Assembly (NCBI GenBank): GCA_021775455.1 | Contig: JAJFHU010000048.1 | Location: forward strand, 1-38,610 | DNA: 38,610 bases | Source of the DNA: Hyphomicrobiales bacterium | GTDB taxonomy: Bacteria; Pseudomonadota; Alphaproteobacteria; Rhizobiales; Rhizobiaceae | Direction of reading: 5' to 3' | In this document: piece by piece, positions 1-6,457 of the stretch | Layout: each line of letters starts with the position of its first letter | How positions within the stretch are numbered: position 1 is the stretch's first letter | Translations under genes and position numbers: made by a program | The notes under the pieces: generated by a model | The model's input: the letters and a program-made list of their open reading frames with translations, nothing else | Database searches by the model: none | Told to the model about the DNA's origin: nothing

Positions 1-140
1 ATGGCGTATCCACTACAATACAAAACGCCCACATTCATCGCTTGGCTACAAACCGCCAGCACCAGAATCCATCATCCACTTGCATGAAAGGATAACCATG
101 AACTAACATTCAAACTGGACCAATCAATTGGGGCAGGTCA
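1..140 (+). mobile_element. Right end of an IS3-family insertion sequence (partial)
   Basis: The window opens inside an insertion sequence. Positions 2-106 encode the last residues of an IS3-type transposase and the following bases end in GGGGCAGGTCA at 130-140, which resembles the right terminal inverted repeat I recall for many IS3-family elements (a left end would begin TGACCTGCCCC). Four bases later the stop codon of the next gene begins on the minus strand, so the element sits flush against that gene. The left end lies outside the window, so intactness cannot be judged. Confidence 0.7.
2..106 (+). CDS. IS3-family transposase, C-terminal fragment cut by the window edge
   Basis: Reading from base 2 gives 34 codons and a TAA stop at 104-106. 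The peptide contains HYNTKRPHSSLGYKPPAP, the very conserved end of the integrase catalytic core (rve) domain in IS3-family OrfB transposases, where it follows the last acidic catalytic residue. The DDE residues themselves lie upstream of the window. The reading is too short for ordinary ORF finding, and the ATG at base 1 is in another frame and spurious. The call rests on the motif, which is quite specific; whether the full transposase is active cannot be seen. Confidence 0.8.
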   Translation, partial: WRIHYNTKRPHSSLGYKPPAPESIIHLHERITMN

Positions 141-143
141 GAA

Positions 144-596
144 CTATCTCACTGCCCAATGAATGTTTCCAACGGTATCGCTTGACTTTCTAATTGTACC
201 TTCCGGGTACTGCCTACAAGCTTTACCAACACGCTTTGTAAGGTCAGATACGTACTTCCTGTCCCTTGCATCCATACCAGAGTCAGAGACTATTTCTTGC
301 GCTATCTGGCGGCTTGTCATGGGCTTTTCAGAATGTCTTAGGATGGTAAGCACTCGCCGGGTTAACTCACCACGGCCAAACACTACATGACGCTTCTGGC
401 GTGGCATTTGGGCATCCAGATCGCCTTCATAGCTAAGTACGTTCAATGTTCGATCCAGAGCGTCAATATCGTTTTTAATCGCAGCCAGTCTATCGCGTAT
501 TTGTTCTGCCTCACCAAGCAGGTCAGCGCGTTTGGTAAGTAAGCCTGAAATCGTATGTTCAAATGTTTCTGTGCGGGAATAGCGCATGGGATTCAC
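144..596 (-). CDS. Hypothetical protein with N-terminal coiled coil and winged-helix-like C-terminus
   Basis: A 150-residue protein of no firmly known function. Residues about 10-55 form a charged heptad-like helix (coiled coil likely). Residues about 70-150 read like a helix-turn-helix or winged-helix segment: RGELTRRVLTILRHSEKPMT, then a helix with SRQIAQEIV, then a basic helix. Proteins of this build are common as single small genes in Rhizobiales and Rhodobacterales genomes, often near mobile elements; DNA binding is an inference. The gene lies between an IS3 end (3' side) and a truncated glycosyltransferase (5' side), so it may have arrived as accessory DNA. No partner gene is visible. 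Confidence 0.7.
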   Translation of the reverse strand: MNPMRYSRTETFEHTISGLLTKRADLLGEAEQIRDRLAAIKNDIDALDRTLNVLSYEGDLDAQMPRQKRHVVFGRGELTRRVLTILRHSEKPMTSRQIAQEIVSDSGMDARDRKYVSDLTKRVGKACRQYPEGTIRKSSDTVGNIHWAVR

Positions 597-644
597 ATTA
601 GCGGAATCCCGTGGTATTTTCGTGGGGAAACTTGGTGCGTTTGC

Positions 645-1376
645 TACCTAACACCGCATTTCAATACCCGTATTCTAAAGGAGGTTGGCGCATGGGACCC
701 ATACAATGTAACAGAAGACGCTGACTTGGGGATCCGGCTGCATCGGGAAAACTACTGGATAGATGTAATAACTCTACCCACCTGGGAAGAGGCACCAATT
801 GAATTTCGAACATGGTTGACACAACGAACCAGATGGCTGAAGGGTTGGATACAAACCATCCTGGTCCACAATCGCAATCCGGTCTTGTTGGCGTATGAAC
901 TTGGTTTTTTCAACTTCATTGTGTTTCAGCTGATGCTTACTGCAGTTGTAATTTCTGCACTTATACACCCAATATTTGCCGGTTACCTCATTTTCAGCCT
1001 GTATCCTTTTTTCAACCCGGTTGAAACAGGAATTGACGCAATCCTCATAAATAATGCCGTCTTCAACCTTGTGGGTGGGTATACAACATATGGTTTTCTT
1101 GCCTGTCTCGTACTGCGTCACCATAACCGGTCAAGTCACACAAAATTCCTATTTGGCTTGCCATTATACTGGCTTTTGATATCGTTCGCAGGTTGGCGCG
1201 CGGTTTTGCAAATCTTTGTTGACCCGCATCGTTGGGAAAAAACACCGCATGGCCTTGTACGTAATGGTAATTGCCATAATTGCAGTATAGAACCGCTTCC
1301 AGATCGTTCGAAAGCAGATCAATATGATTTTACCCCGTATCAAAACAATTGCATTTGTAACACTCACAACAATTAG
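645..1376 (+). pseudogene. Family 2 glycosyltransferase, front half missing
   Basis: The translated segment carries the back half of a membrane family-2 glycosyltransferase of the cellulose-synthase-like type: GAWDPYNVTEDADLGIRL (the TED motif of the active site), QRTRWLKGWIQT (QxxRW motif for acceptor/product binding), then three or four membrane segments and the C-terminal DPHRWEKTPHGL signature. The N-terminal GT-A part with the nucleotide-sugar binding DxD region is absent: homology starts near position 650, and the open frame further upstream runs antisense through another gene. The usual LGGTSNHF stretch before the TED motif is scrambled, suggesting decay as well as truncation. The stop overlaps the next gene by 53 bases. 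I read it as a broken gene that cannot be catalytic; a short expressed membrane remnant is possible. Confidence 0.75.
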
Positions 1377-2031
1377 CGCAGGCCTTCTGTCCAGTGTTTC
1401 GGCGAAGGCTGCCTGCAATGATGCCGCAGCCGAAGGTGTTGATTGGACCGATTGCCGCAAACGCAATTTGATTATAACCAATTCCAGCCTGGAAAATGCA
1501 ACCTTGGTTCAATCTGATTTCTCATCTACCGATCTTTCCGGATCAAAAATCACTGGCGCTGATCTCACCAAAGCCAATTTGCTGAGAGCTTCGTTGACCG
1601 GTGTAGCGGGAGATGGTGCAAATTTTCAAAATGCGCTGGGGTTCCGCACCTTGTTTGAAGGAGCAAGCCTTAAAAATGCAAACTTCACAAAAGCAGAGTT
1701 ACATCGGTCGGATTTTTCTGATGCGGATCTCAGTGGTGCAAATCTCTCAAAAACCGAACTTGGCCGGGTAAATTTCAACGGTGCAAAACTGACTGACACT
1801 AACTTTGAACATGCAAATCTCGCTCGCGCAGATTTTCGTGGTTCAATATTTGAAGGTCCGCTTCCGCTTCAAGAGTCATTCCTGTTTCAGACTCGCATTG
1901 AAGGTGTCGATCTATCGAAAGCAGTGGGCCTTGCCCAGTGGCAAGTTGATATGAGCTGCGGCAATGAAAATACAAAATTGCCTGAAGGCATTACTATACC
2001 AACTACTTGGCCTTGCGAAGAGGAAGATTGA
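1324..2031 (+). CDS. Secreted pentapeptide-repeat protein
   Basis: A 235-residue protein beginning with a signal peptide (basic MILPR, hydrophobic segment, cleavage likely after SAKA near residue 29). The mature part holds about 20 A(D/N)LXX pentapeptides, for example SFSSTDLSGSKITGADLTKA-type runs between residues 50 and 185, which fold into a right-handed beta-helix. The C-terminus LAQWQVDMSCGNENTKLPEG with two cysteines is typical for periplasmic pentapeptide proteins of alphaproteobacteria. The family has no uniform function; no DNA-gyrase mimicry is implied because this protein is exported. The ATG lies inside the tail of the broken glycosyltransferase, so it was probably once in the same transcript. 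Confidence 0.85.
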   Translation: MILPRIKTIAFVTLTTISAGLLSSVSAKAACNDAAAEGVDWTDCRKRNLIITNSSLENATLVQSDFSSTDLSGSKITGADLTKANLLRASLTGVAGDGANFQNALGFRTLFEGASLKNANFTKAELHRSDFSDADLSGANLSKTELGRVNFNGAKLTDTNFEHANLARADFRGSIFEGPLPLQESFLFQTRIEGVDLSKAVGLAQWQVDMSCGNENTKLPEGITIPTTWPCEEED

Positions 2032-2051
2032 AACTTCAGGTTTGGAAACAC

Positions 2052-3143
2052 TCAAGCTCTGAAATGCTTGGACAGTTTCAATCCCTGTGCTTGATAATTG
2101 GAACCCAGATCCGTTCCATAAAGTTGAGCTGGCCGTTCCATCATATGTTCATATATAAGCCTGCCAACCAGTTGACCATGCTCCAGAATAAACGGTACTT
2201 CGTGACTGCGCACTTCTAAAACACCACGGGCCCCTGCACCACCAGCATGCACATGGCCAAAGCCGGGATCAAAAAAACCGGCATAATGAACTCGAAATTC
2301 TCCAACCATAGGATCAAATGGCACCATTTCAGCGGCATAGAGCGGTGGAACGTGAACTGCTTCCCGGGAAACCAGAATGTAAAACTCGTTCGGATCTAGC
2401 ACCAGATCCTCAGAACCTCGATTAAAAATTGGCTCCCAAAAATCAAGCACATCGTGGGCAGTCTTCTTGTCTACATCCACCAAGCCCGTGTGTCTCTTGC
2501 CGCGATACCCCACAAGGCCGTCATCATCGCCACTCAAATCAATCGATAATCCGATACCGCTATTGTGAATATTGGGTTCAGCTGTAGCAACCAGTGTTTC
2601 CGTATTGTGCAGATCCATTAATTCATGATCATTCAGGATTGATGCACCGACCCGAAAACGAATTTGTGAAAGTCGCGAGCCGGTCCGAACAACAATCGGA
2701 AAAGTACTTGGGCTGATTTCCAGATAGAGTGGACCAGAATATCCCGGAGCGATCTGGTCAAATGCCTGGCTTCCATCAGCGATTACGCGGGTGAAAATAT
2801 CCAGCCGACCGGTAGAACTTTTCGGATTGGCGGAGGCTTCAATCTCTTGGGGAAGTTCAAGGCTTTCCAGGAGTGGTACCAGATATACGCAACCAGTCTC
2901 CAAAATCGCTCCATTGGAGAGATCGAGTTCATGTAGGCAAAGTCGCTCCAGTTTTTCAGCAACACTTCGCCCCTTCCCGGGCAGGAAAGATGCACGAATT
3001 CGAAATGCCTTTGCACCCAACCTCAAATCAAGGCTTGCAGGTTGAACTTGATCCTTGTCCAAATTTCGCTCGGACTTCAGATACCCATCGGCATGGAGTT
3101 TCACGATTGCGCTGTCTGAAAGGATACCGGTTTTTCTTGTCAT
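2052..3143 (-). CDS. dcd: 2'-deoxycytidine 5'-triphosphate deaminase, long alphaproteobacterial form
   Basis: Converts dCTP to dUTP plus ammonia, feeding dUMP and dTTP synthesis in the cytoplasm. The 363-residue protein is about twice the length of E. coli Dcd and belongs to the two-part family seen in Rhizobiales. The first half contains the trimer active-site region NPKSSTGRLDIFTRVIADG and APGYSGPLYLEISP; the second half repeats the fold with FDPGFGHVHAGGAGARGVLEV and EHGQLVGRLIYE. I start at ATG 3143 (MTRKTGILSD) because the protein family begins here; an upstream ATG at 3200 would add 19 residues that do not look conserved. It is divergent from metZ; the 87 bases between hold the metZ promoter. 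Confidence 0.88.
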   Translation of the reverse strand: MTRKTGILSDSAIVKLHADGYLKSERNLDKDQVQPASLDLRLGAKAFRIRASFLPGKGRSVAEKLERLCLHELDLSNGAILETGCVYLVPLLESLELPQEIEASANPKSSTGRLDIFTRVIADGSQAFDQIAPGYSGPLYLEISPSTFPIVVRTGSRLSQIRFRVGASILNDHELMDLHNTETLVATAEPNIHNSGIGLSIDLSGDDDGLVGYRGKRHTGLVDVDKKTAHDVLDFWEPIFNRGSEDLVLDPNEFYILVSREAVHVPPLYAAEMVPFDPMVGEFRVHYAGFFDPGFGHVHAGGAGARGVLEVRSHEVPFILEHGQLVGRLIYEHMMERPAQLYGTDLGSNYQAQGLKLSKHFRA

Positions 3144-3191
3144 TGCTGGGCCATTTGAAAATCTGTCCCAGTTAAATAGACAACCAAATGA

Positions 3192-3220
3192 TTGACGCAA
3201 AGAGGGTTATCAATTAAACC
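3192..3220 (+). promoter_or_regulatory. Probable sigma-70 promoter of metZ
   Basis: TTGACG at 3192-3197 (-35), a 17-base spacer, and TAAACC at 3215-3220 (weak -10). The expected start near 3227 falls just before the SAM-II aptamer, which supports the placement. Confidence 0.5.
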
Positions 3221-3230
3221 ACTGATTATT

Positions 3231-3299
3231 CCGTGGTGATTTGCCTTTTCCTTAAGGATGGCCGGCTTGCAGCCACGTAAAACAAGTCGCTAAAAGGGG
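3231..3299 (+). promoter_or_regulatory. SAM-II riboswitch (metA motif) controlling metZ
   Basis: The segment matches the SAM-II class known from alphaproteobacterial methionine genes: CGTGGTGATTT at its start, GGCTTGCAGCCACG in the middle, and the conserved 3' part AACAAGTCGCTAAAA. Stem P1 is CGTGG (3232-3236) with CCACG (3273-3277). The loop includes a small extra hairpin (CCTT/AAGG near 3242-3258). SAM-II folds as an H-type pseudoknot around S-adenosylmethionine. It lies in the leader of metZ, an enzyme of methionine synthesis, exactly the expected target; high SAM should shut the gene off. Confidence 0.92.
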
Positions 3300-3303
3300 C
3301 CAA

Positions 3304-3317
3304 TGTCACAAGTGACA
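3304..3317 (+). other. Perfect 14-base palindrome in the metZ leader
   Basis: TGTCACAAGTGACA (6-base arms around AA) lies directly between the SAM-II aptamer and the terminator. In RNA it can form a tight hairpin that would place the aptamer 3' end next to the terminator. It could also be a protein site; nothing decides this. Confidence 0.5.
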
Positions 3318-3319
3318 GG

Positions 3320-3351
3320 ATCCGGTAGCGACTTCGCAACCGGATTTTTTT
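3320..3351 (+). terminator. Intrinsic terminator in the metZ leader
   Basis: Arms ATCCGGT (3320-3326) and ACCGGAT (3339-3345), with an inner GCG/CGC stem (3328-3330 with 3335-3337), followed by seven T (3345-3351). The Shine-Dalgarno GGAG of metZ follows only at about 3358. A terminator between the riboswitch and the gene suggests control by transcription stop. Confidence 0.85.
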
Positions 3352-3368
3352 GTTTGTGGAGTTGAGAA

Positions 3369-4559
3369 ATGACAATCAGCAAGAATTGGCGTGAAGCAAC
3401 CAGACTGGTACACGGTGGATCAAAAAGAAGCGCGTTTGGTGAAACTTCTGAAGCACTCTTTTTAACCCAGGGATATCTGTATGAAAGTGCTGAAGCCGCT
3501 GAAGCGCGGTTCAAGGGTGAAGAAGATGGCTACATATATTCTCGCTACGGCAATCCAACGAACCGCATGTTTGAGGAGCGCATGTGTCTGCTGGAAGGAG
3601 CAGAAGATGCACGTTCAACTGCTTCCGGTATGGCAGCTGTAGCAGCGGCCATCCTATGTCAGGTCAAGGCTGGTGATCATGTTCTGGCTGCGCGCGCATT
3701 GTTTGGGTCATGCCGATGGATCATTGAAAAACTGCTGCAATCTTATGGAGTGGAATCAACCTTCGTTGACGGCCGTGACATTGATGCTTGGAAAGCTGGA
3801 ATTAAATCCAACACAAAAGTGTTGTTTCTGGAAACCCCAACCAATCCGAATTTGGAGCTCGTGGATATACGCGCGGTTGCTGATGTTGCCCACAACAATG
3901 GTGCTACGCTGGTCGTGGACAATGTTTTTTCCACGCCAATATATCAAAAGCCGCTTCAATTGGGTGCGAATATTGTCGTCTATTCGGCAACAAAACATAT
4001 TGATGGCCAAGGGCGATGTCTTGGTGGTGTGATTCTTGGTAACAAGGAATGGATTGAAGAAAATCTGCATGATTATTTTCGTCACACTGGCCCATGCCTT
4101 TCACCATTTAATGCATGGGTATTGTTGAAAGGACTTGAAACACTGCCGATTCGAGTTGCACAGCAAACAAATAGTGCGGGTAAAATTGCAGAATATCTAT
4201 CAGACAGAAAAGAAGTGAACTGGGTCAATTATCCTGGTCATCCCTCCCACCCACAGGCTGATCTTGCTGCCCGGCAAATGACTGGTGGGTCAACGCTGGT
4301 AGCGTTTGAGCTGAATCGCGACAAGGCTGGAACATTTGCATTTGAAAATTCACTTAATGTGGTCTCAATTTCAAATAATCTGGGAGATGCAAAAAGCCTG
4401 GTGACCCATCCGGCAACGACCACCCACAAAAATCTGTCAGATGAAGATCGTGTAGATCTTGGCATTTCAAACGGCGCATTGAGACTTTCGGTCGGACTTG
4501 AAGATGTGGACGATCTTATCGAGGATCTCGATCAGGCGTTTAGTGCAACGAACGGATGA
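3369..4559 (+). CDS. metZ: O-succinylhomoserine sulfhydrylase
   Basis: PLP enzyme of the cystathionine gamma-synthase family that makes homocysteine directly from O-succinylhomoserine and sulfide, in the cytoplasm. The 396 residues include YSRYGNPT (PLP phosphate contact region, about 58-65), the aspartate of VVDNVFSTP (residue 184 region) that holds the PLP ring nitrogen, and SATKH with the PLP lysine at residue 209, followed by GQGRCLGG, which is more typical of MetZ than of MetB or MetY. The start ATG has a good GGAG upstream. It is preceded by a SAM-II riboswitch and followed after 57 bases by apaG, a neighbour pairing common in Rhizobiales. Confidence 0.93.
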   Translation: MTISKNWREATRLVHGGSKRSAFGETSEALFLTQGYLYESAEAAEARFKGEEDGYIYSRYGNPTNRMFEERMCLLEGAEDARSTASGMAAVAAAILCQVKAGDHVLAARALFGSCRWIIEKLLQSYGVESTFVDGRDIDAWKAGIKSNTKVLFLETPTNPNLELVDIRAVADVAHNNGATLVVDNVFSTPIYQKPLQLGANIVVYSATKHIDGQGRCLGGVILGNKEWIEENLHDYFRHTGPCLSPFNAWVLLKGLETLPIRVAQQTNSAGKIAEYLSDRKEVNWVNYPGHPSHPQADLAARQMTGGSTLVAFELNRDKAGTFAFENSLNVVSISNNLGDAKSLVTHPATTTHKNLSDEDRVDLGISNGALRLSVGLEDVDDLIEDLDQAFSATNG

Positions 4560-4616
4560 AACTTCAGTATAAACTGTGCTATTGAATGCTCCGGAAAAGC
4601 TAACTGGATCAGCCGG

Positions 4617-5009
4617 ATGTATAAAGCAACAACGCATGGCATCACCGTAACTGCCATACCTGTGTACATTGATGAACGTTCACAACCCGCAAATGACCAG
4701 CATTTCTGGGCGTACCGGATCAACATCAAAAACTATTCTGACAAGTCTGTAACGCTAATATCGCGTTACTGGCACATAACGGATGCGACCGGCCATTGGG
4801 AAGAGGTCAGAGGCGAAGGCGTCGTTGGGGAGCAACCGGAAATTCCACCGGGCCATGAATACACCTATACCAGCGGATGTCCTCTGCAAGCATCTTCAGG
4901 AATGATGATGGGCAATTATCAGATGAAATGCGAAAATGGTGAAATGCTCGAGATTGAAATCCCCGCATTCCCGCTTGATCTACCGGACCACGACCCGGTA
5001 GTAAATTGA
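4617..5009 (+). CDS. apaG: ApaG domain protein
   Basis: A 130-residue protein of the ApaG family, a small immunoglobulin-like beta-sandwich. Key stretches: HGITVTAIPVYIDE, FWAYRINIKNYS, LISRYWHITDATG, VRGEGVVGEQPEI and a GHEYTYTSGCPLQASSGMMMGNYQM run that are the family hallmarks. In enterobacteria ApaG was linked to Co2+ resistance and Ap4A metabolism; the same fold occurs in F-box and polymerase-associated proteins as a protein-binding module, so the exact role is open. It lies just after metZ and its TGA overlaps the possible upstream start of trkH, so the three genes are probably co-transcribed. Confidence 0.93.
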   Translation: MYKATTHGITVTAIPVYIDERSQPANDQHFWAYRINIKNYSDKSVTLISRYWHITDATGHWEEVRGEGVVGEQPEIPPGHEYTYTSGCPLQASSGMMMGNYQMKCENGEMLEIEIPAFPLDLPDHDPVVN

Positions 5010-5011
5010 AC

Positions 5012-6457
5012 ATGATTGCCAGCCTCCGCCCCATTTTCCTGATTGTAGGATTGCTTCTGGCAACGCTTGGATGCGCAATGCTTCTGCCGGCCATTGTCGA
5101 CGTAATTGCTGACAATCGGGATTGGGAAGCATTCGCGTTTTCTGCGGCGATTACACTATTGATCGGTTTGGGTTTGTATACAGGTGCAAGGGGGATCCCC
5201 CAAGGCCTTAGCACCCGGCAAGCATTCGTTATGACCACGGTTGCCTGGGTGGCCCTCAGTCTGTTCGGCTCGCTGCCTTATTACTGGTCGGGCGTTGTAC
5301 CAACATTTACCGACGCATTCTTTGAATCAATGTCCGGCCTTACCACCACCGGCTCAACAGTCATAACAGGCCTCGATAGTGCACCGCCGGGCATACTTCT
5401 TTGGCGAGGGATACAACAATGGCTTGGCGGACTGGGGATTATCGTTATGGCTGTTGCAGTTCTCCCAATGCTGCAGGTCGGCGGAATGCAACTTTTCAAA
5501 ATCGAAGCTTTCGACACAGCCGAAAAAATAATGCCGCGAGCAACACAGATTTCCGGTTCACTAACACTGGTGTTCATCGTCATCACAATTATCTGTGCGA
5601 TTGCCTACCTGGTTGCTGGCATGGCACTTGATGATGCCATCATCCATGCGATGACCACCGTTGCAACAGGCGGTTTTTCTACCAAAGACGCTTCAATCGG
5701 ATACTACGACAGTGTCACAATTGACATGATTGCCGTCTTCTTCATGATCCTCGGTTCGATACCATTCATACTTTACGTTCAGGCATGGCAGGGTCAACCC
5801 GCCAAGGTTTGGAAAAACTCGCAAGTGCAGGTGTTTCTCGGTGTGCTGTTGGTTCTGACAGTAATTGCATGGTGGTTGCATCCCCGCGATGGAGATCCAG
5901 CCGACGGACTTGTCGATGCCATATTCAATGTGACTTCAATTGTCACCGGAACCGGCTATACAACATCCAACTATAGCGCCTGGGGAGCGGGTACAAACGC
6001 CTTCTTCTTTGCGATAATGTTTATCGGCGGTTGCGCTGGCTCTACCTCCTGCGGAATCAAGATATTCCGGTTTCAGGTGATGTTTGAAACGATCAAGCAA
6101 CATCTAAACAATATCTTCTATCCCAATGGAATCTTTGTGATGAAATTCAACGGCAAACCCATCGAGGAAAATGTAACCGCCGCGGTGATGAATTTTATTG
6201 CAGTCTATTTTCTCCTGTTTGGCATGTTTGCGATTTTGCTCAATATGGCAGGCCTTAGTTTTCTGGGTGCCATGTCCGCTGCCGGCACTGCCATATCCAA
6301 CGTTGGACCAGGCCTTGGACCAAGAGTTGGACCAGCATCCACATTTCAGGAATTGAGTGATGCCGCCAAATGGATAATGTGTGCCGCCATGCTGGTTGGA
6401 AGACTTGAGCTTTTCACAGTGCTGGTTCTATTTGTTCCGCGCTTTTGGCGTACTTGA
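5012..6457 (+). CDS. trkH: TrkH/KtrB-type potassium uptake channel subunit
   Basis: An inner-membrane K+ transport subunit of 481 residues with about ten to twelve membrane segments arranged as four M1-P-M2 repeats. Selectivity-filter-like loops are visible as SGLTTTGST, TTVATGGFSTKD, TSIVTGTGYTTSNY and ISNVGPGLGP, each with the single-glycine filter typical of the Trk family, and the C-terminus has the GRLELFTVLVLFVP signature. I start at ATG 5012; a TTG two codons earlier (5006) is the alternative and overlaps the apaG stop. The cytoplasmic NAD-binding gating partner TrkA is not in this window. The stop is directly abutted by the stop of the opposite gene with no base between. Confidence 0.9.
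   Translation: MIASLRPIFLIVGLLLATLGCAMLLPAIVDVIADNRDWEAFAFSAAITLLIGLGLYTGARGIPQGLSTRQAFVMTTVAWVALSLFGSLPYYWSGVVPTFTDAFFESMSGLTTTGSTVITGLDSAPPGILLWRGIQQWLGGLGIIVMAVAVLPMLQVGGMQLFKIEAFDTAEKIMPRATQISGSLTLVFIVITIICAIAYLVAGMALDDAIIHAMTTVATGGFSTKDASIGYYDSVTIDMIAVFFMILGSIPFILYVQAWQGQPAKVWKNSQVQVFLGVLLVLTVIAWWLHPRDGDPADGLVDAIFNVTSIVTGTGYTTSNYSAWGAGTNAFFFAIMFIGGCAGSTSCGIKIFRFQVMFETIKQHLNNIFYPNGIFVMKFNGKPIEENVTAAVMNFIAVYFLLFGMFAILLNMAGLSFLGAMSAAGTAISNVGPGLGPRVGPASTFQELSDAAKWIMCAAMLVGRLELFTVLVLFVPRFWRT

Noticed and set aside
555-644. Upstream part of the open frame of the glycosyltransferase
   Set aside because: It overlaps the start of the opposite gene and the residues show no glycosyltransferase homology, so it is not counted as coding.
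4671-4684. TGAACGTTCA, the core of the TetR operator palindrome, within apaG
   Set aside because: It lies inside conserved apaG codons with no promoter nearby; a chance match is more likely.
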